Of a DNA stretch of 64,000 bases, positions 19,555 through 28,419 are shown piece by piece. The notes below the pieces were generated by a model. It saw only the letters and a program-made list of their open reading frames with translations. It had not been told where the DNA came from and searched no databases. The stretch comes from CAWBVG01 sp963792175. Its GTDB lineage: Bacteria > Acidobacteriota > Vicinamibacteria > Vicinamibacterales > CAVVIG01. Both the position numbers and the translations under genes were made by a program. The stretch spans positions 186,001 to 250,000 of the forward strand of contig CAWBVG010000042.1 in assembly GCA_963792175.1 (NCBI GenBank), written 5' to 3'. Position 1 is the stretch's first letter, and every line of letters starts with the position of its first letter.

Positions 19555-20854
19555 GTGCATAGAAGTTTCATCGTGATCGCCGCGCTCTCGGTGAGCGCCG
19601 CCGCTTGTCAAAACACCAACGGGCAAGCCGCGGGCGGGGGCCAGGGCCGTGGCGGGCGTGGAGGCCGCGGCGGCGCCGCCGTCGCGACCCAGACGACGCA
19701 TGTGCAGCGGATGTCGGTGCAGCGCGAGGTGGAGCTCTCCGGGAACGCTGATGTCGCCCGACATGGCCAAGATCAGCAGCGAGGTCGCCGGCGTCGTCCG
19801 CGAAGTCCGAGTGCAGCTCGGCACGGAGGTCAGAGCTGGTGACGTCCTGGTCCGACTGGAACCGAGCGAGCTGAAGCTTGCCGTCGACCGCGCCGAAAGC
19901 GCGCTGCGCCAGGTGGAGGCGCAGCTGGGCATCGATCGCGGTCAGGACAAGCAGCCGCCGGCGGACGAGCAGATCGCATCGGTCCGCCAGCAGATTGCCA
20001 ATCGAGACGACGCGCGAGCGGCGTTCGAGCGCGCGCAGCAGCTGAGCGGACGCGGATTGCTGACGAAGGCCGACCGCGACACGGCGGAGACGCGCGTCAA
20101 GGTGAGCGAGGCGAACCTGCAAGCCGCGCTCGACAACGTGCGCAGCCTGAAAGCGAGCCTCCAGGACCGTCGCGCGTCCTACGAGCTCGCGCAGAAAAAA
20201 CTCGCGGACGCCACCATCAAGGCGCCGGTGGCGGGCGCGGTTTCCGAACGCCTCGTGCAGCCCGGTGAATACATCCGGGAGAACACGCCGGTCGTCAGCA
20301 TCGTCCAGGTGAACCCGCTGAAGTTGAAGACGGCGATTCAGGAAAAACACGCGAGCGTGATCCGGCCCGGTCAAGGCGTCGAATTCAACGTCGAGGCGTT
20401 CCTGAACCGGACGTTCAAAGGAAAGATTGCCTACGTGAGCCCGGCGGTCGATCAGGCGACGCGGACGTTTCCTGTCGAGGCGCTCGTCGAGAACACCGAC
20501 CGCGTCCTGAAGCCCGGATTCTTCGCGAAGGGCGTCGTTCACACCAAGATCGACGAGAACGTGCTGGCGGTCCCCGAAGACGCGGTCTCGACGCTGGCCG
20601 GTGTCTCCACGGTGTACGTCATCGAGAACGGCAAGGCGCGGCAGCAGCAGGTGACGCTCGGCGCGCGGCAGAACAAGCTCGTGGAGGTGACGACGGGCCT
20701 CAAGGGCGACGAAACGCTGGCGACGAGCAATCTGAGCCAGCTCGCGACCGGGGTGTCCGTGCGGACCGATACCGGCGAAGAGAATGCGCCGAGCGGGCAG
20801 GCCGGCGGCGGACGGCGCGGCGAAGGCGGCGGTCGTAGAGGAGCGCGGCAATGA
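19555..20854 (+). CDS. RND periplasmic adaptor lipoprotein (MFP family), one frameshift
   Basis: Adaptor for the second RND pump, whose ATG overlaps this gene's stop by 4 nt. A GTG start gives a lipoprotein signal with lipobox LSVSAAAC and a Gly/Arg-rich linker after the Cys. A surplus base near 19743 shifts the frame. It then continues with the first lipoyl half (MAKISSEVAGVVREVRVQLG), the hairpin (about residues 110-190), the second lipoyl half (DATIKAPVAGAVSERLVQPG), and barrel motifs ending VYVIENGKARQQQVTLGAR. Corrected length is about 432 aa. The C-terminus is a Gly/Arg tail (GGGRRGEGGGRRGARQ) similar to the other adaptors here. Confidence 0.88.
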
Positions 20855-23800
20855 AAATCGCTGAAGTCAGCGTCAACCGTCCGGTCTTCGCCATCATGAT
20901 GACGGCGGCCCTGATCGTGCTGGGGGCGGCCTCCTACGAATCGCTGGGCCTCGACCTGATGCCGAAAACCGATGCGCCGGTCGTCTCGGTGCAGGCCAAC
21001 CTGCCGGGCGCCAGCGCGGAAGAGATTGAAACCACGATCACCAAGCGCATCGAGGAGGCGGTCAACACCATCAGCGGCATCGACGAGCTGCGTGCGTCCT
21101 CGGACCAAGGCAACTCGCGGGTCACGATCACGTTCACGCTGGAGCGCGAAATCGAAGTCCGCGACCCAGGACGTGCGCGACAAGCTCGCCCAGATCGTGA
21201 ATCAGTTCCCGCGCGACACGCGGCCCTTGCAAATCACCAAGATGGATCCCGACGCGCAGCCGATCTTCGGCTTCGCCGTCTTCGGTCCCCGCGCGGCGAA
21301 GGAAATCACGGAAATCGCCGACAAGCGCGTGAAGCAGGAGCTCGAGACCGTCAAGGACGTCGGCTCCATCGGCTTCATGGGCGAACGCAAGCGCGAGATC
21401 CAGCTGCTCCTCAACGCCGACCGTCTGAACGCCTACGGCCTCACCGTGGATCAGGTCCGCAACGCGGTGCAGCGGCAGAACGTCGAGATTCCGGGCGGAC
21501 AGTTCACCGCAGGCCCGGCCGAGGTCGCCGTCCGCACGATGGGCCGCATCCGCAACGTCGAGGACTTCAACAAGATCGTCATCTCGTATCGCGCGGATGG
21601 TTCGGTCATCACGTTCGGCGACGTTGGGCGTGTGCAGGACAGCGTGCAGGAAATCCGTTTCGCCAGCCGGCTGAACGGCGTTCCCTCGGTCAATCTGATG
21701 GTCCGCAAGCAGTCGGGAACCAACACCGTCGAAGTGGTCGACCGCGTGCAGGAGAAGCTGACGAATGTCCAGCGGCAACTGCCCCAGGACATCGAGATCA
21801 GCGTCGGCAACGATCAGTCGCGGTTCATCCGGCGCTCGTTCGAGGACATCAAGCTGCATCTGATCCTCGGCGGCCTGCTCGCCAGCGTCGTCGTGTTCCT
21901 GTTCATCCGCAACCTTCGGGTCACCTTCATCGCCGCGCTTGCGATTCCGACGTCGATCATCGGCACCTTCACGTTCATGAAGATGGCCGGCTTCACGCTG
22001 AACAACATGACGATGCTCGCGCTGTCGCTGGCGACCGGCATCGTCATCGACGACGCGATCGTGGTGCTCGAAAACATCTTCAGGTTACGTTGAAGAGAAA
22101 GGCGTCACGCCCAAGGAAGCCGCGGCCGACGCCACCCAGGAGATTGGCCTCGCGGTCATGGCGACGACGCTGTCGCTGGTCGTCATCTTCGTGCCGGTCG
22201 CCTTCATGACCGGACAGATCGGCCGCTACTTCTACAGCTTCGGCCTCACGTCGGCAGCGGCCATCATGATTTCGATGTTCGTGTCGTTCACGCTGACGCC
22301 GGCGCTGTGCGCGATGTGGCTGAAGCCGGAAGACGCGAAGGCGGATCACTCGAACACCAAGAGCGGCGGGTTCTACGCCAAGCTGGATGCCGTCTACGGA
22401 AAGATGCTGGTGTGGTCGCTCCACCACCGGGCGGTGATGATGGGCATCGCCGGCGCCGTCGTCGCCTCCGCCGCGTTCCTGTATCCGTACGTCGGCAAGG
22501 AGCTCGTGCCCGACGACGACCAGGGCGAGTTCAGCATCAACGTGCGCCTGCCGCGCGGCACGAGCTACGCCAGGACCGAGGAGTTCATCAAGCCGATCGA
22601 AAAGGAAATCCTGGCGCTGCCGGCGCTGCACCGCGTCACGCAGAACGTCGGCGGCGGCAACGCCAACTTCAACATCATGATGGTCCCGCTCGAGGAGCGG
22701 AAGATCTCGCAGCAGCAGCTGATGATTCAGGCGCGGCAGATGCTGCGCAAGTACCAGGGCGCGCGCATCAGCGTGTCGGGCGGCACGGACATCTCGGGCG
22801 CGTCGAGCGGCGGCGGTGGCGGCGGCGGCGGGCGCGGCGGTCCGGGCGGGGGCGGCGGCGGTTTCAACCGCCTGAACGTGCTGATCCAGGGTCCCGACAT
22901 CGAGCAGCTGCAGCTGTACACCGTCGACCTGATGGCGAAGATTCGCGAGATTCCCGGGGTGGTCGACGTCGACACCAACTTCGAGCCGACGCAGCCCGAA
23001 CTGCGCATCAACATCGACCGCGCCCGGGCCGCCGACCTCGGGGTCAACATCGACACGCTGGCGAACAACCTCCGCACGCTCGTCGGCGGCGAGGAAGTGT
23101 CGGAGTTCAAGGACGGCGACGATCAGTTCAAGGTCCTGCTGCGGCTTGACGAGCCCTATCGCAATCTCCTGACGATGGGCGACCTGCTGGTCGCGGCCGG
23201 GCCGGGCCAGGGCGCGCCGGGCGCCGCCGGAGCGGGTGCGGGCGGCGGGGGCGGCGGCCGCGTGAAGGTCAGCGACGTTGCGCAGCTCAAGAACGACTAC
23301 GGCCCGGCGTCAATCGACCGCTACAACCGGCAGCGCCAGATCTCGGTGAACGCCAACCTGCAAGGCGTGCCGCTCGGCGAAGTGCTTGCCAACGCGCGCG
23401 CGAAGGTCGAAGAACTACATCTCAAGCCGGGCTACCAGGCGGTGTTCGGCGGCAGCGCGCGGACGCTGGCCGAAGCATCGACCAACTTCACGATCGCGCT
23501 GGTCCTGGCGGTCATCTTCATCTACATGGTGCTGGCGTCGCAGTTCAACAGCTTCATCCACCCGCTGACGATCATGACCTCCCTGCCGCTCAGCCTGCCA
23601 GCCGGCCTGCTGGCGCTCATGGCGTTCGGGATGACGATCAACGTCTACAGCGCGATCGGGTTGATGATGCTGTTCGGCATCGTGAAGAAGAACTCGATTC
23701 TGCAGGTGGACTATACGAACACGCTCCGCGAACAGGGGATGGAACGTCACGAAGCCCTGATTGCCGCCAACCACGTCCGTTTGCGGCCGATTCTGATGAC

Positions 23801-24044
23801 CACCATCGCCATCGTGGCCGGCATGATTCCCATCGCCTTCGGGAAGGGGGCCGGGGCGGGGTCCAGGGCCTCCATGGCGGTGACGATTCTGGGCGGCCAG
23901 GTGCTGTGCCTCCTGCTGACCCTGCTGGTCACTCCGGTGGTGTATTCCTACTTCGACGACCTGCGGGAATGGAGCCCGGCAAAGGCGTTCAGGCGCCTGA
24001 GCGGCCGGTCCGACGCGGGCGAGGCGGCCGCAGAGCGCCTGTAG
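20851..24044 (+). CDS. RND efflux permease, HAE1/HAE2-like, with poly-Gly insertions; two frameshifts
   Basis: Second proton-driven pump of the cluster, about 1063 aa after removing surplus bases near 21165 and 22083. Signatures are MKIAEVSVNRPVFAIMMTAA, GLDLMPKTDAPVVSVQ, the TM4 Asp pair in ATGIVIDDAIVVLENIFR, VPVAFMTGQIGRYF and the TM10-12 region (MLFGIVKKNSILQVDYTN, LRPILMTTIAIVAGMIPIAF). Unusual are two glycine runs in the second porter half. One is at 22807-22863 (about 19 residues, mostly Gly with Arg and Pro) and a shorter one at 23206-23262. They fall between structured blocks and probably form flexible loops. Transcription is coupled to the adaptor upstream. Confidence 0.92.
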
Positions 24045-24050
24045 ACGCCC

Positions 24051-24165
24051 TGTCGGGGCTAGGGACTGGGGGCTAGCTGCCAGCCCCAGTGACAGCTAGC
24101 CCCTAGCCCCAAGCCCCGACTCCGCTCCTGACAGCTAGCCCCTAGCCCCCAGCCCCGACGAGTAG
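24051..24165. repeat. GGGGCTAG/CTAGCCCC word repeat with a 31-bp direct duplication
   Basis: After the second RND gene come GGGGCTAGGGACTGGGGGCTAG words facing CTAGCCCC words, able to pair as a stem. Two nearly identical 31-bp units starting TGACAGCTAGCCCC lie at 24090-24120 and 24129-24159, differing at one base. The location suits a transcription end, but there is no U-tract. The rest of the gap to 24225 shows nothing recognisable. Confidence 0.75.
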
Positions 24166-24243
24166 CCACCCCTGTCAACCATCCACTAAGCTGAGCCCGT
24201 CCAATCGGTTGTAAGTGGCCGGAATGTGACGACTTTGGCAGTA

Positions 24244-24792
24244 ATGGCGCTGAGCGGCGATACCGCGGTTCGAAGCGGCATGAACGAGGACGTAGCCCTG
24301 GCGGCCGCCGGGGATGCCTCCGCCTTCGAACGGGTCTACCGCACGCACGTGGCAAAAATCCACAGCCTGACCCGGCGCATGCTGGGCAGCCACGAGGCCG
24401 ACGAGGTCACGCAGGACATCTTCGTCCGCACGTGGCAGAAACTGGGTCAGTTCCGGGGCGACTCGGCGTTTTCGACCTGGCTGCATCGCCTGGCGGTGAA
24501 CGTCGTCATCGAACGGCGGCGGTCGTTTGCGATTCAGCGCGAACGGATGACGGACGACCCGGCGGCGCTGGACTTCGTGACCGTGGCGCCGGCTCGCGCC
24601 GACCTGACGGTCGACTTCGAGCAGGCGATCGCGCAGCTGCCGCCGGGCGCGCGGGAGATTTTCGTGCTGCACGACGTGGAAGGCTACAAACACCGCGAGA
24701 TTGCGGTGATGCTTCACATCACGTCGGGCACGTCGAAGCGGCAGTTGCATCGGGCGCGGATGCTGATGCGGAAACACCTGGACGGGTTATGA
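24244..24792 (+). CDS. RNA polymerase ECF sigma factor (sigma-70 family)
   Basis: Second ECF sigma of the window. Sigma2 reads RTHVAKIHSLTRRMLGSHEA, DEVTQDIFVRTWQKLGQFRG and SAFSTWLHRLAVNVVIERRR; sigma4 reads ILHDVEGYKHREIAVML-like helices (VLHDVEGYKHREIAVMLHIT) and GTSKRQLHRARMLMRKHL. Start choices are GTG 24226, ATG 24244 or ATG 24280. Comparison with family length favours 24280 (MNEDVALAAAGD), but none has a clear Shine-Dalgarno. The stop overlaps the anti-sigma ATG (ATGA). Sequence differs clearly from the sigma at 6.2 kb, so this is not a local duplication. Confidence 0.9.
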   Translation: MALSGDTAVRSGMNEDVALAAAGDASAFERVYRTHVAKIHSLTRRMLGSHEADEVTQDIFVRTWQKLGQFRGDSAFSTWLHRLAVNVVIERRRSFAIQRERMTDDPAALDFVTVAPARADLTVDFEQAIAQLPPGAREIFVLHDVEGYKHREIAVMLHITSGTSKRQLHRARMLMRKHLDGL

Positions 24793-25519
24793 AGATGCAC
24801 ACCGAGTGGACGGACAAGCTGTCGGATTACCTCGACGACGAGCTGGAGGCGGCCGAACGCGCGGCGGTGGACGCGCATCTTCGGGAATGCGCGGACTGCT
24901 CGGCGGTGCTCAACGACCTCCGGCGGGTGATCGCGCTGGCACAGGCGGCCGCGGCCGACGCGCGCCCTCCTCAGACGGATCTCTGGACGGGCGTCGCCGG
25001 ACGCATTGATCGGATTCGTCAGCCCCGGCGCGTCAGTCTCACGGTCACGCAGCTTGCCGCGGCCGCGGTGCTGGTGGCGGCCGTGTCCGCGTGGACTGGT
25101 CTGGCAGTTCGGCGGCTCGAACGGGCTGCGTGACCAGACGTCGGCGCCCGATGACGTCGCACAGGCCTTCCCTGCCTCGCCGGAGCGCGGAACGCGCGAC
25201 GGTGGCCGTGGCCGACGGAGCGTCGCTGCGGCGCGGAGAGCGCAGTGGTGATGTCGGCGTCAGCCTCGCCGACGACCAGTACGACGCGGCGGTGGCGGAT
25301 CTCGAGCGGGCGCTGAAGCAGGGGCGCGGCAAGCTCGATAAGGCGACGATTGCCGTGGTCGAACAGAACCTGCAGACCATCGACCAGGCGATCGCGCAGG
25401 CGCGCGAAGCGCTCGCCTCCGACCCGGCGAACTCGTATCTGAGCGGCCACCTGGTCGAAGCGCGGCGGCGGAAACTGGATCTCCTGCGCCGGGCGACGGC
25501 GCTGACGGACATGGACTGA
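24789..25519 (+). CDS. Zinc-finger anti-sigma factor with C-terminal helical domain, two frameshifts
   Basis: Cognate regulator of the preceding sigma. The N-terminus has the zf-HC2 motif HLRECADCSAVLNDL (HxxxCxxC) at about residues 34-48, then a membrane helix (LTVTQLAAAAVLVAAVSAW). The frame breaks near 25100 and again near 25190 (one surplus base each). It resumes with a helical tail, YDAAVADLERALKQGRGKLD to RRRKLDLLRRATALTDMD. Anti-sigmas with exactly this kind of tail are common in Acidobacteria (general knowledge). Corrected length is about 242 aa. The Arg-rich stretch between the breaks should be read with caution. Confidence 0.8.
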
Positions 25520-25524
25520 GAACT

Positions 25525-25600
25525 TGACGGGGCTAGGGGCTAGGGGCTAGGGGCTAGCCGCCAGGGACTAGGGGCGAGCCGCAAGGACAAAAGGGACAGA
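25525..25600. repeat. Tandem heptad GGGGCTA (four copies) plus degenerate words
   Basis: Four perfect tandem GGGGCTA heptads occupy 25529-25556, followed by looser copies (AGGGACTAGGGGCGAG). The word is the same as in the repeat 1.4 kb upstream at 24051-24165, in the opposite balance of orientations. The array fills most of the gap between the anti-sigma gene and the DUF4097 gene. AGGGACAGAGGACGAAC at its end probably supplies the ribosome binding site. Confidence 0.85.
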
Positions 25601-25608
25601 GGACGAAC

Positions 25609-26913
25609 ATGCTCGCAGAAATCGTGTTCTCGATGATGGTGCTGACGCCGACGGACCAGACGGTCAACGTCACGAAGGGCACCAAGCTGGACGTGAACAA
25701 CTTCGCCGGCGACATCAACATCAAGGTGTGGGACAAGGACGCCGTGCGCGTCGAAGTCAATCACTCCGACCGCGAGGCGGTGGACATCAAGCAGGGTGAA
25801 CAGACGCTCACCGTGCGCTCGCGCTCGCTGCGCGGTGGGCCGCCCCGTTCGCTGGACTACGTCATCACCGTCCCGAAGTGGATGGCGATCAACGTCGGCG
25901 GCACCTACGCCGACGTGACGATGGACGGCGTCGGCGCGGATGTGACGGTCGAGACCACTCGCGGCGACATCAACCTGACGGGAGGCTCCGGGGTCATCAC
26001 GCTGAAATCGATTCAGGGCGAAGTGACGGTGCAGAAGGCGAAGGGCCGCATCGAGGTCCGCGCGGTCAACGAGGGCATGCGCCTCTCCGACATCAGCGGC
26101 GATCTCTCGGCCGAGACGACCAACGGCAGCATCATCCTCGACCGGATTGATTCGGGCAATGTGGATTGCTACGCCGTCAACGGCAATATCTCGTTCGACG
26201 GCCCGATCAAGGACAAGGGCCTCTATCGGCTGACGACGCACAACGGGCTGGTGGCGATGGCGGTGCCGGAGAAAGCGAACGTCACGATGACGGTGCGGAC
26301 CTACAACGGCGGCTTCAAGTCGACGTTCCAGGTTCCTGGCGACACCGGCGAACGCCGGAAGCGATTTACGATGACGCTCGGCAACGGCAGCGCGCACGTG
26401 GAGCTCGAGTCGTTCGGCGGGACCATCTCGCTGCGACGGCCGGGCGAGCCGCGGCCCGAGACGGAACGGCGGCGGAACCGCGACAAGGCGAACCTGAAAC
26501 TGGATTTGAAGGAACTCGCGCACGTGGACATCGATCAGACCGTGCGCGAGGCGATGGCGGAAGCCCGGGCGGCGATGCCGGAAGCGCTGGCCGAGGCACA
26601 GGCGGCCATCCCGCAGGCGATCGCTGAAGCGCAGGCCGCGATCCCGCAGGCGATCGACGAAGCGCTGGCGTCGATCCCCCAGGCGATGGAAGAGGCGATG
26701 CGCGAACTCGACTGGGCATTTCCGTTCGCGCACCCGAATCCGCGCCCGAATCCCAATCCCCGCCCGAATCCGCAACCCGAATCCGCGGATCCGATAACGG
26801 AGACGACGGAGAGAACGGGATCACCACGGAGAAACGGAGCAACGGAGAAGAACAGAGGACGGCGGTTCGACGGGCGTCGCGAAGCGACGCTGCGCAAACG
26901 GATCGGATCGTGA
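25609..26913 (+). CDS. DUF4097-type beta-helix adhesin-like protein with Ala-Ile-Pro repeats
   Basis: Cell-envelope-associated protein of unknown biochemical role, often next to sigma/anti-sigma pairs. The DUF4097 beta-solenoid is visible as short repeated rungs (VNNFAGDINIKVWDKDAVRV, VETTRGDINLTGGSGVITLK, SAETTNGSIILDRIDSGNV). From about residue 305 comes a helical zone with 8-11-residue repeats (EALAEAQAAIPQAI, EAQAAIPQAIDEAL), then an Asn-Pro-Arg repeat (PNPRPNPNPRPNPQ). The last about 40 residues (from ADPITETTERTG) are translated from the palindromic repeat that follows and are probably not ancestral. No signal peptide is obvious, so the start could lie upstream. Family assignment is moderately firm. 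Confidence 0.75.
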   Translation: MLAEIVFSMMVLTPTDQTVNVTKGTKLDVNNFAGDINIKVWDKDAVRVEVNHSDREAVDIKQGEQTLTVRSRSLRGGPPRSLDYVITVPKWMAINVGGTYADVTMDGVGADVTVETTRGDINLTGGSGVITLKSIQGEVTVQKAKGRIEVRAVNEGMRLSDISGDLSAETTNGSIILDRIDSGNVDCYAVNGNISFDGPIKDKGLYRLTTHNGLVAMAVPEKANVTMTVRTYNGGFKSTFQVPGDTGERRKRFTMTLGNGSAHVELESFGGTISLRRPGEPRPETERRRNRDKANLKLDLKELAHVDIDQTVREAMAEARAAMPEALAEAQAAIPQAIAEAQAAIPQAIDEALASIPQAMEEAMRELDWAFPFAHPNPRPNPNPRPNPQPESADPITETTERTGSPRRNGATEKNRGRRFDGRREATLRKRIGS

Positions 26914-27054
26914 AAACGAACACCGCGCGCTCATAGGTGCTCGTTTTCACGATCCGATCCGTTTGCGCAGTCGCTCGCGACCCGTCGAACCGCTCTGTTC
27001 GTCTCTGTTGCTCCGTGTCTCCGTGTGATCCCGTTCGCTCCGTCCTCTCCGTTC
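26798..27054. repeat. About 257-bp palindromic element, octad words outside, hairpin core inside
   Basis: Two arms of about 115-120 nt are imperfect reverse complements around a 21-nt loop (26920-26940). Outer parts are octad words (ACGGAGAA, ACGGAGCA against CTCCGTGT, CTCTGTTG). Inner parts are TTCGACGGG, a small hairpin GCGTCGC-GAA-GCGACGC on the left, and a perfect arm GGATCGGATCGTGAAAACGA paired at 26941-26960. The element supplies the 3' end of the DUF4097 frame and stops 12 bp before the folK stop. It sits between convergent genes. No transposase is encoded. A relative lies at 28420-28652. Confidence 0.9.
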
Positions 27055-27065
27055 CGCTCGGCGGG

Positions 27066-27533
27066 TCAGGCGGCACCCAGCTCCCGTAGCAGATCGGCGA
27101 CCGATCGACCCGACACCGGATCGCGCAGATCCGGGGCGATGCTGGCCAGCGGCTCGAGCACGAAGCGCCGCTGCCGGAATCGCGGGTGCGGCAGAATCAG
27201 CCCCGGTTCGGCGCTCGTGTGATCCCCGAACAGAATCAGATCGAGATCCAGCGATCGCGGGGCGTTCGCGTACGGACGGTCGCGACCTTGCTCGTCCTCG
27301 ATCGCCATCAGGGCCTCGAGCAGCGCCCGCGCCGTCAGCGTCGTCTCCCCCACCGCCGCGGCGTTGAGATACATCGGCTGAGGTCCGGAGACGCCGACCG
27401 GTTTGGTGTCGTAGTAGCGGGAGATCCTGAGGCCGGCGAGCAGGCCGTGCAGCTTCGCGGCTGCGAAGTCGAGATGTGCGCGACGATCGCCCAGGTTGCT
27501 ACCGAGCGCGACGGCCGCGGTTACTCGATCCAC
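27066..27533 (-). CDS. folK: 2-amino-4-hydroxy-6-hydroxymethyldihydropteridine pyrophosphokinase
   Basis: Transfers pyrophosphate from ATP to hydroxymethyldihydropterin in folate synthesis. The 155-aa size is standard. The N-terminal AAVALGSNLGDRRAHL, the substrate loop SRYYDTKPVGVSGPQPMYLN and the HPPK signature RSLDLDLILFGD (Asp residues binding two Mg ions) are all present, followed by LILPHPRFRQRRFVLEPL. ATG at 27533 overlaps the stop of the upstream ferritin-like gene by 13 nt, so it belongs to that short operon. Confidence 0.95.
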   Translation of the reverse strand: MDRVTAAVALGSNLGDRRAHLDFAAAKLHGLLAGLRISRYYDTKPVGVSGPQPMYLNAAAVGETTLTARALLEALMAIEDEQGRDRPYANAPRSLDLDLILFGDHTSAEPGLILPHPRFRQRRFVLEPLASIAPDLRDPVSGRSVADLLRELGAA

Positions 27534-28009
27534 CGGGACGCCAGCACCTCGCCATGGGACGGCCCGAGCGTTTCACCGCGCTTGCCGAGCAGGTCGGTGC
27601 GGCCGGCGAGTGCCTGCTCGAAGAAGCGCTTGGCCTCGAGCTCTTCACCAAGAATGACGCCGAGCATTTTCGCGTGGCGGGCATTGGCCATCGTGCCGAT
27701 GCGCGGCCGCCAGCGGTCCACGAACGCCTGCGCCGCGCGGCCGTCTTCGTCAATCACCGCGCGGGCGGCGTCGGCGCCCTTGCCGGCTGGCGCGCGGTCG
27801 ACGGCGGCCGCGTCAGCCGGCACGGCGCCGCCGAGCTCTTCGATCGCTTTGGCCAGCCACGACAGCTGGACCTCTTCACGGTTGATGACGTACTGGTAGG
27901 TGTTGTTGGCGTCGTATTGGGACACGAGCCGGGCCGCCGCCTGGTGCCGCATCAGCGAGCCCAGTTTCTCCCGGGCGAAGTCCTGAAGCAGCGCGACGAC
28001 GTCGGTCAC
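27521..28009 (-). CDS. Ferritin-like four-helix-bundle protein
   Basis: About 162 aa from GTG 28009, whose GTGA overlaps the stop of the DksA-like gene. The open frame extends 41 codons further upstream, but that part is antisense-like and lacks family character. The sequence is helical with Glu and His at spacing that suits a ferritin-like diiron or helical bundle: GSLMRHQAAARLVSQYDANN, NREEVQLSWLAKAIEELGG, MANARHAKMLGVILGEELEA and KRFFEQALAGRTDLL. Function is unknown. It is translationally coupled on both sides (DksA-like, FolK). The ferritin-like label is inference from helix pattern and recollection of similar proteins. Confidence 0.65.
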   Translation of the reverse strand: MTDVVALLQDFAREKLGSLMRHQAAARLVSQYDANNTYQYVINREEVQLSWLAKAIEELGGAVPADAAAVDRAPAGKGADAARAVIDEDGRAAQAFVDRWRPRIGTMANARHAKMLGVILGEELEAKRFFEQALAGRTDLLGKRGETLGPSHGEVLASRWIE

Positions 28010-28341
28010 GAGGCCTGTTTTTCCTTGCAGGTGATGCAGACGCGCGTCCACGGAATCGCCCGCAGCCGCGCCGGCGCAATCGGCTCGCCACAGTCGCGGC
28101 ACACGCCGTAGGTACCCTTCTCGATCCGCCACAGCGCTTCTTCGATGGCCTGCAGAATCTTCGCGTCGGTCTGCTTCAATTTCAGCTGGATGTGGACTTC
28201 GTTGTTGCCGCTGGCCTGATCGGCCATATCGCCCTGGCGCGTGTTGTTCTCCATCGACGCCTGCAGCGGCTTGATCCCGCCCGTACCCAGGATTTCAGTG
28301 CGCTTCTTGAGCAGCTGGTCCTTGTATGTGGTCTCTTCCAT
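28006..28341 (-). CDS. DksA/TraR-family C4 zinc-finger protein
   Basis: Small RNA polymerase-binding-type regulator. A coiled-coil N-terminal region (residues 1-75, with QASGNNEVHIQLKLKQTDAK) is followed by the DksA zinc finger CRDCGEPIAPARLRAIPWTRVCITC, i.e. CxxC-17-CxxC. The preceding ALWRIEKGTYGVC is the family hallmark. DksA proteins enter the secondary channel of RNA polymerase and work with ppGpp; whether this paralogue does is not shown. Length 111 aa is closer to TraR/YocK types than to E. coli DksA (151 aa). It heads the short operon with the ferritin-like gene and folK. Confidence 0.88.
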   Translation of the reverse strand: MEETTYKDQLLKKRTEILGTGGIKPLQASMENNTRQGDMADQASGNNEVHIQLKLKQTDAKILQAIEEALWRIEKGTYGVCRDCGEPIAPARLRAIPWTRVCITCKEKQAS

Positions 28342-28419
28342 GGTGTCTCTCGTAACTTCAAATCATAGCACTACGACTGCGCTGGCGTCCCTGCAGGCGG
28401 CGCGCCGACCCGTCTTGGC

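Noticed and set aside
16342..24044. Calling the frameshifted pumps pseudogenes
   Set aside because: All domains are present and collinear with intact catalytic Asp residues. The break pattern matches that in essential genes elsewhere in the window.
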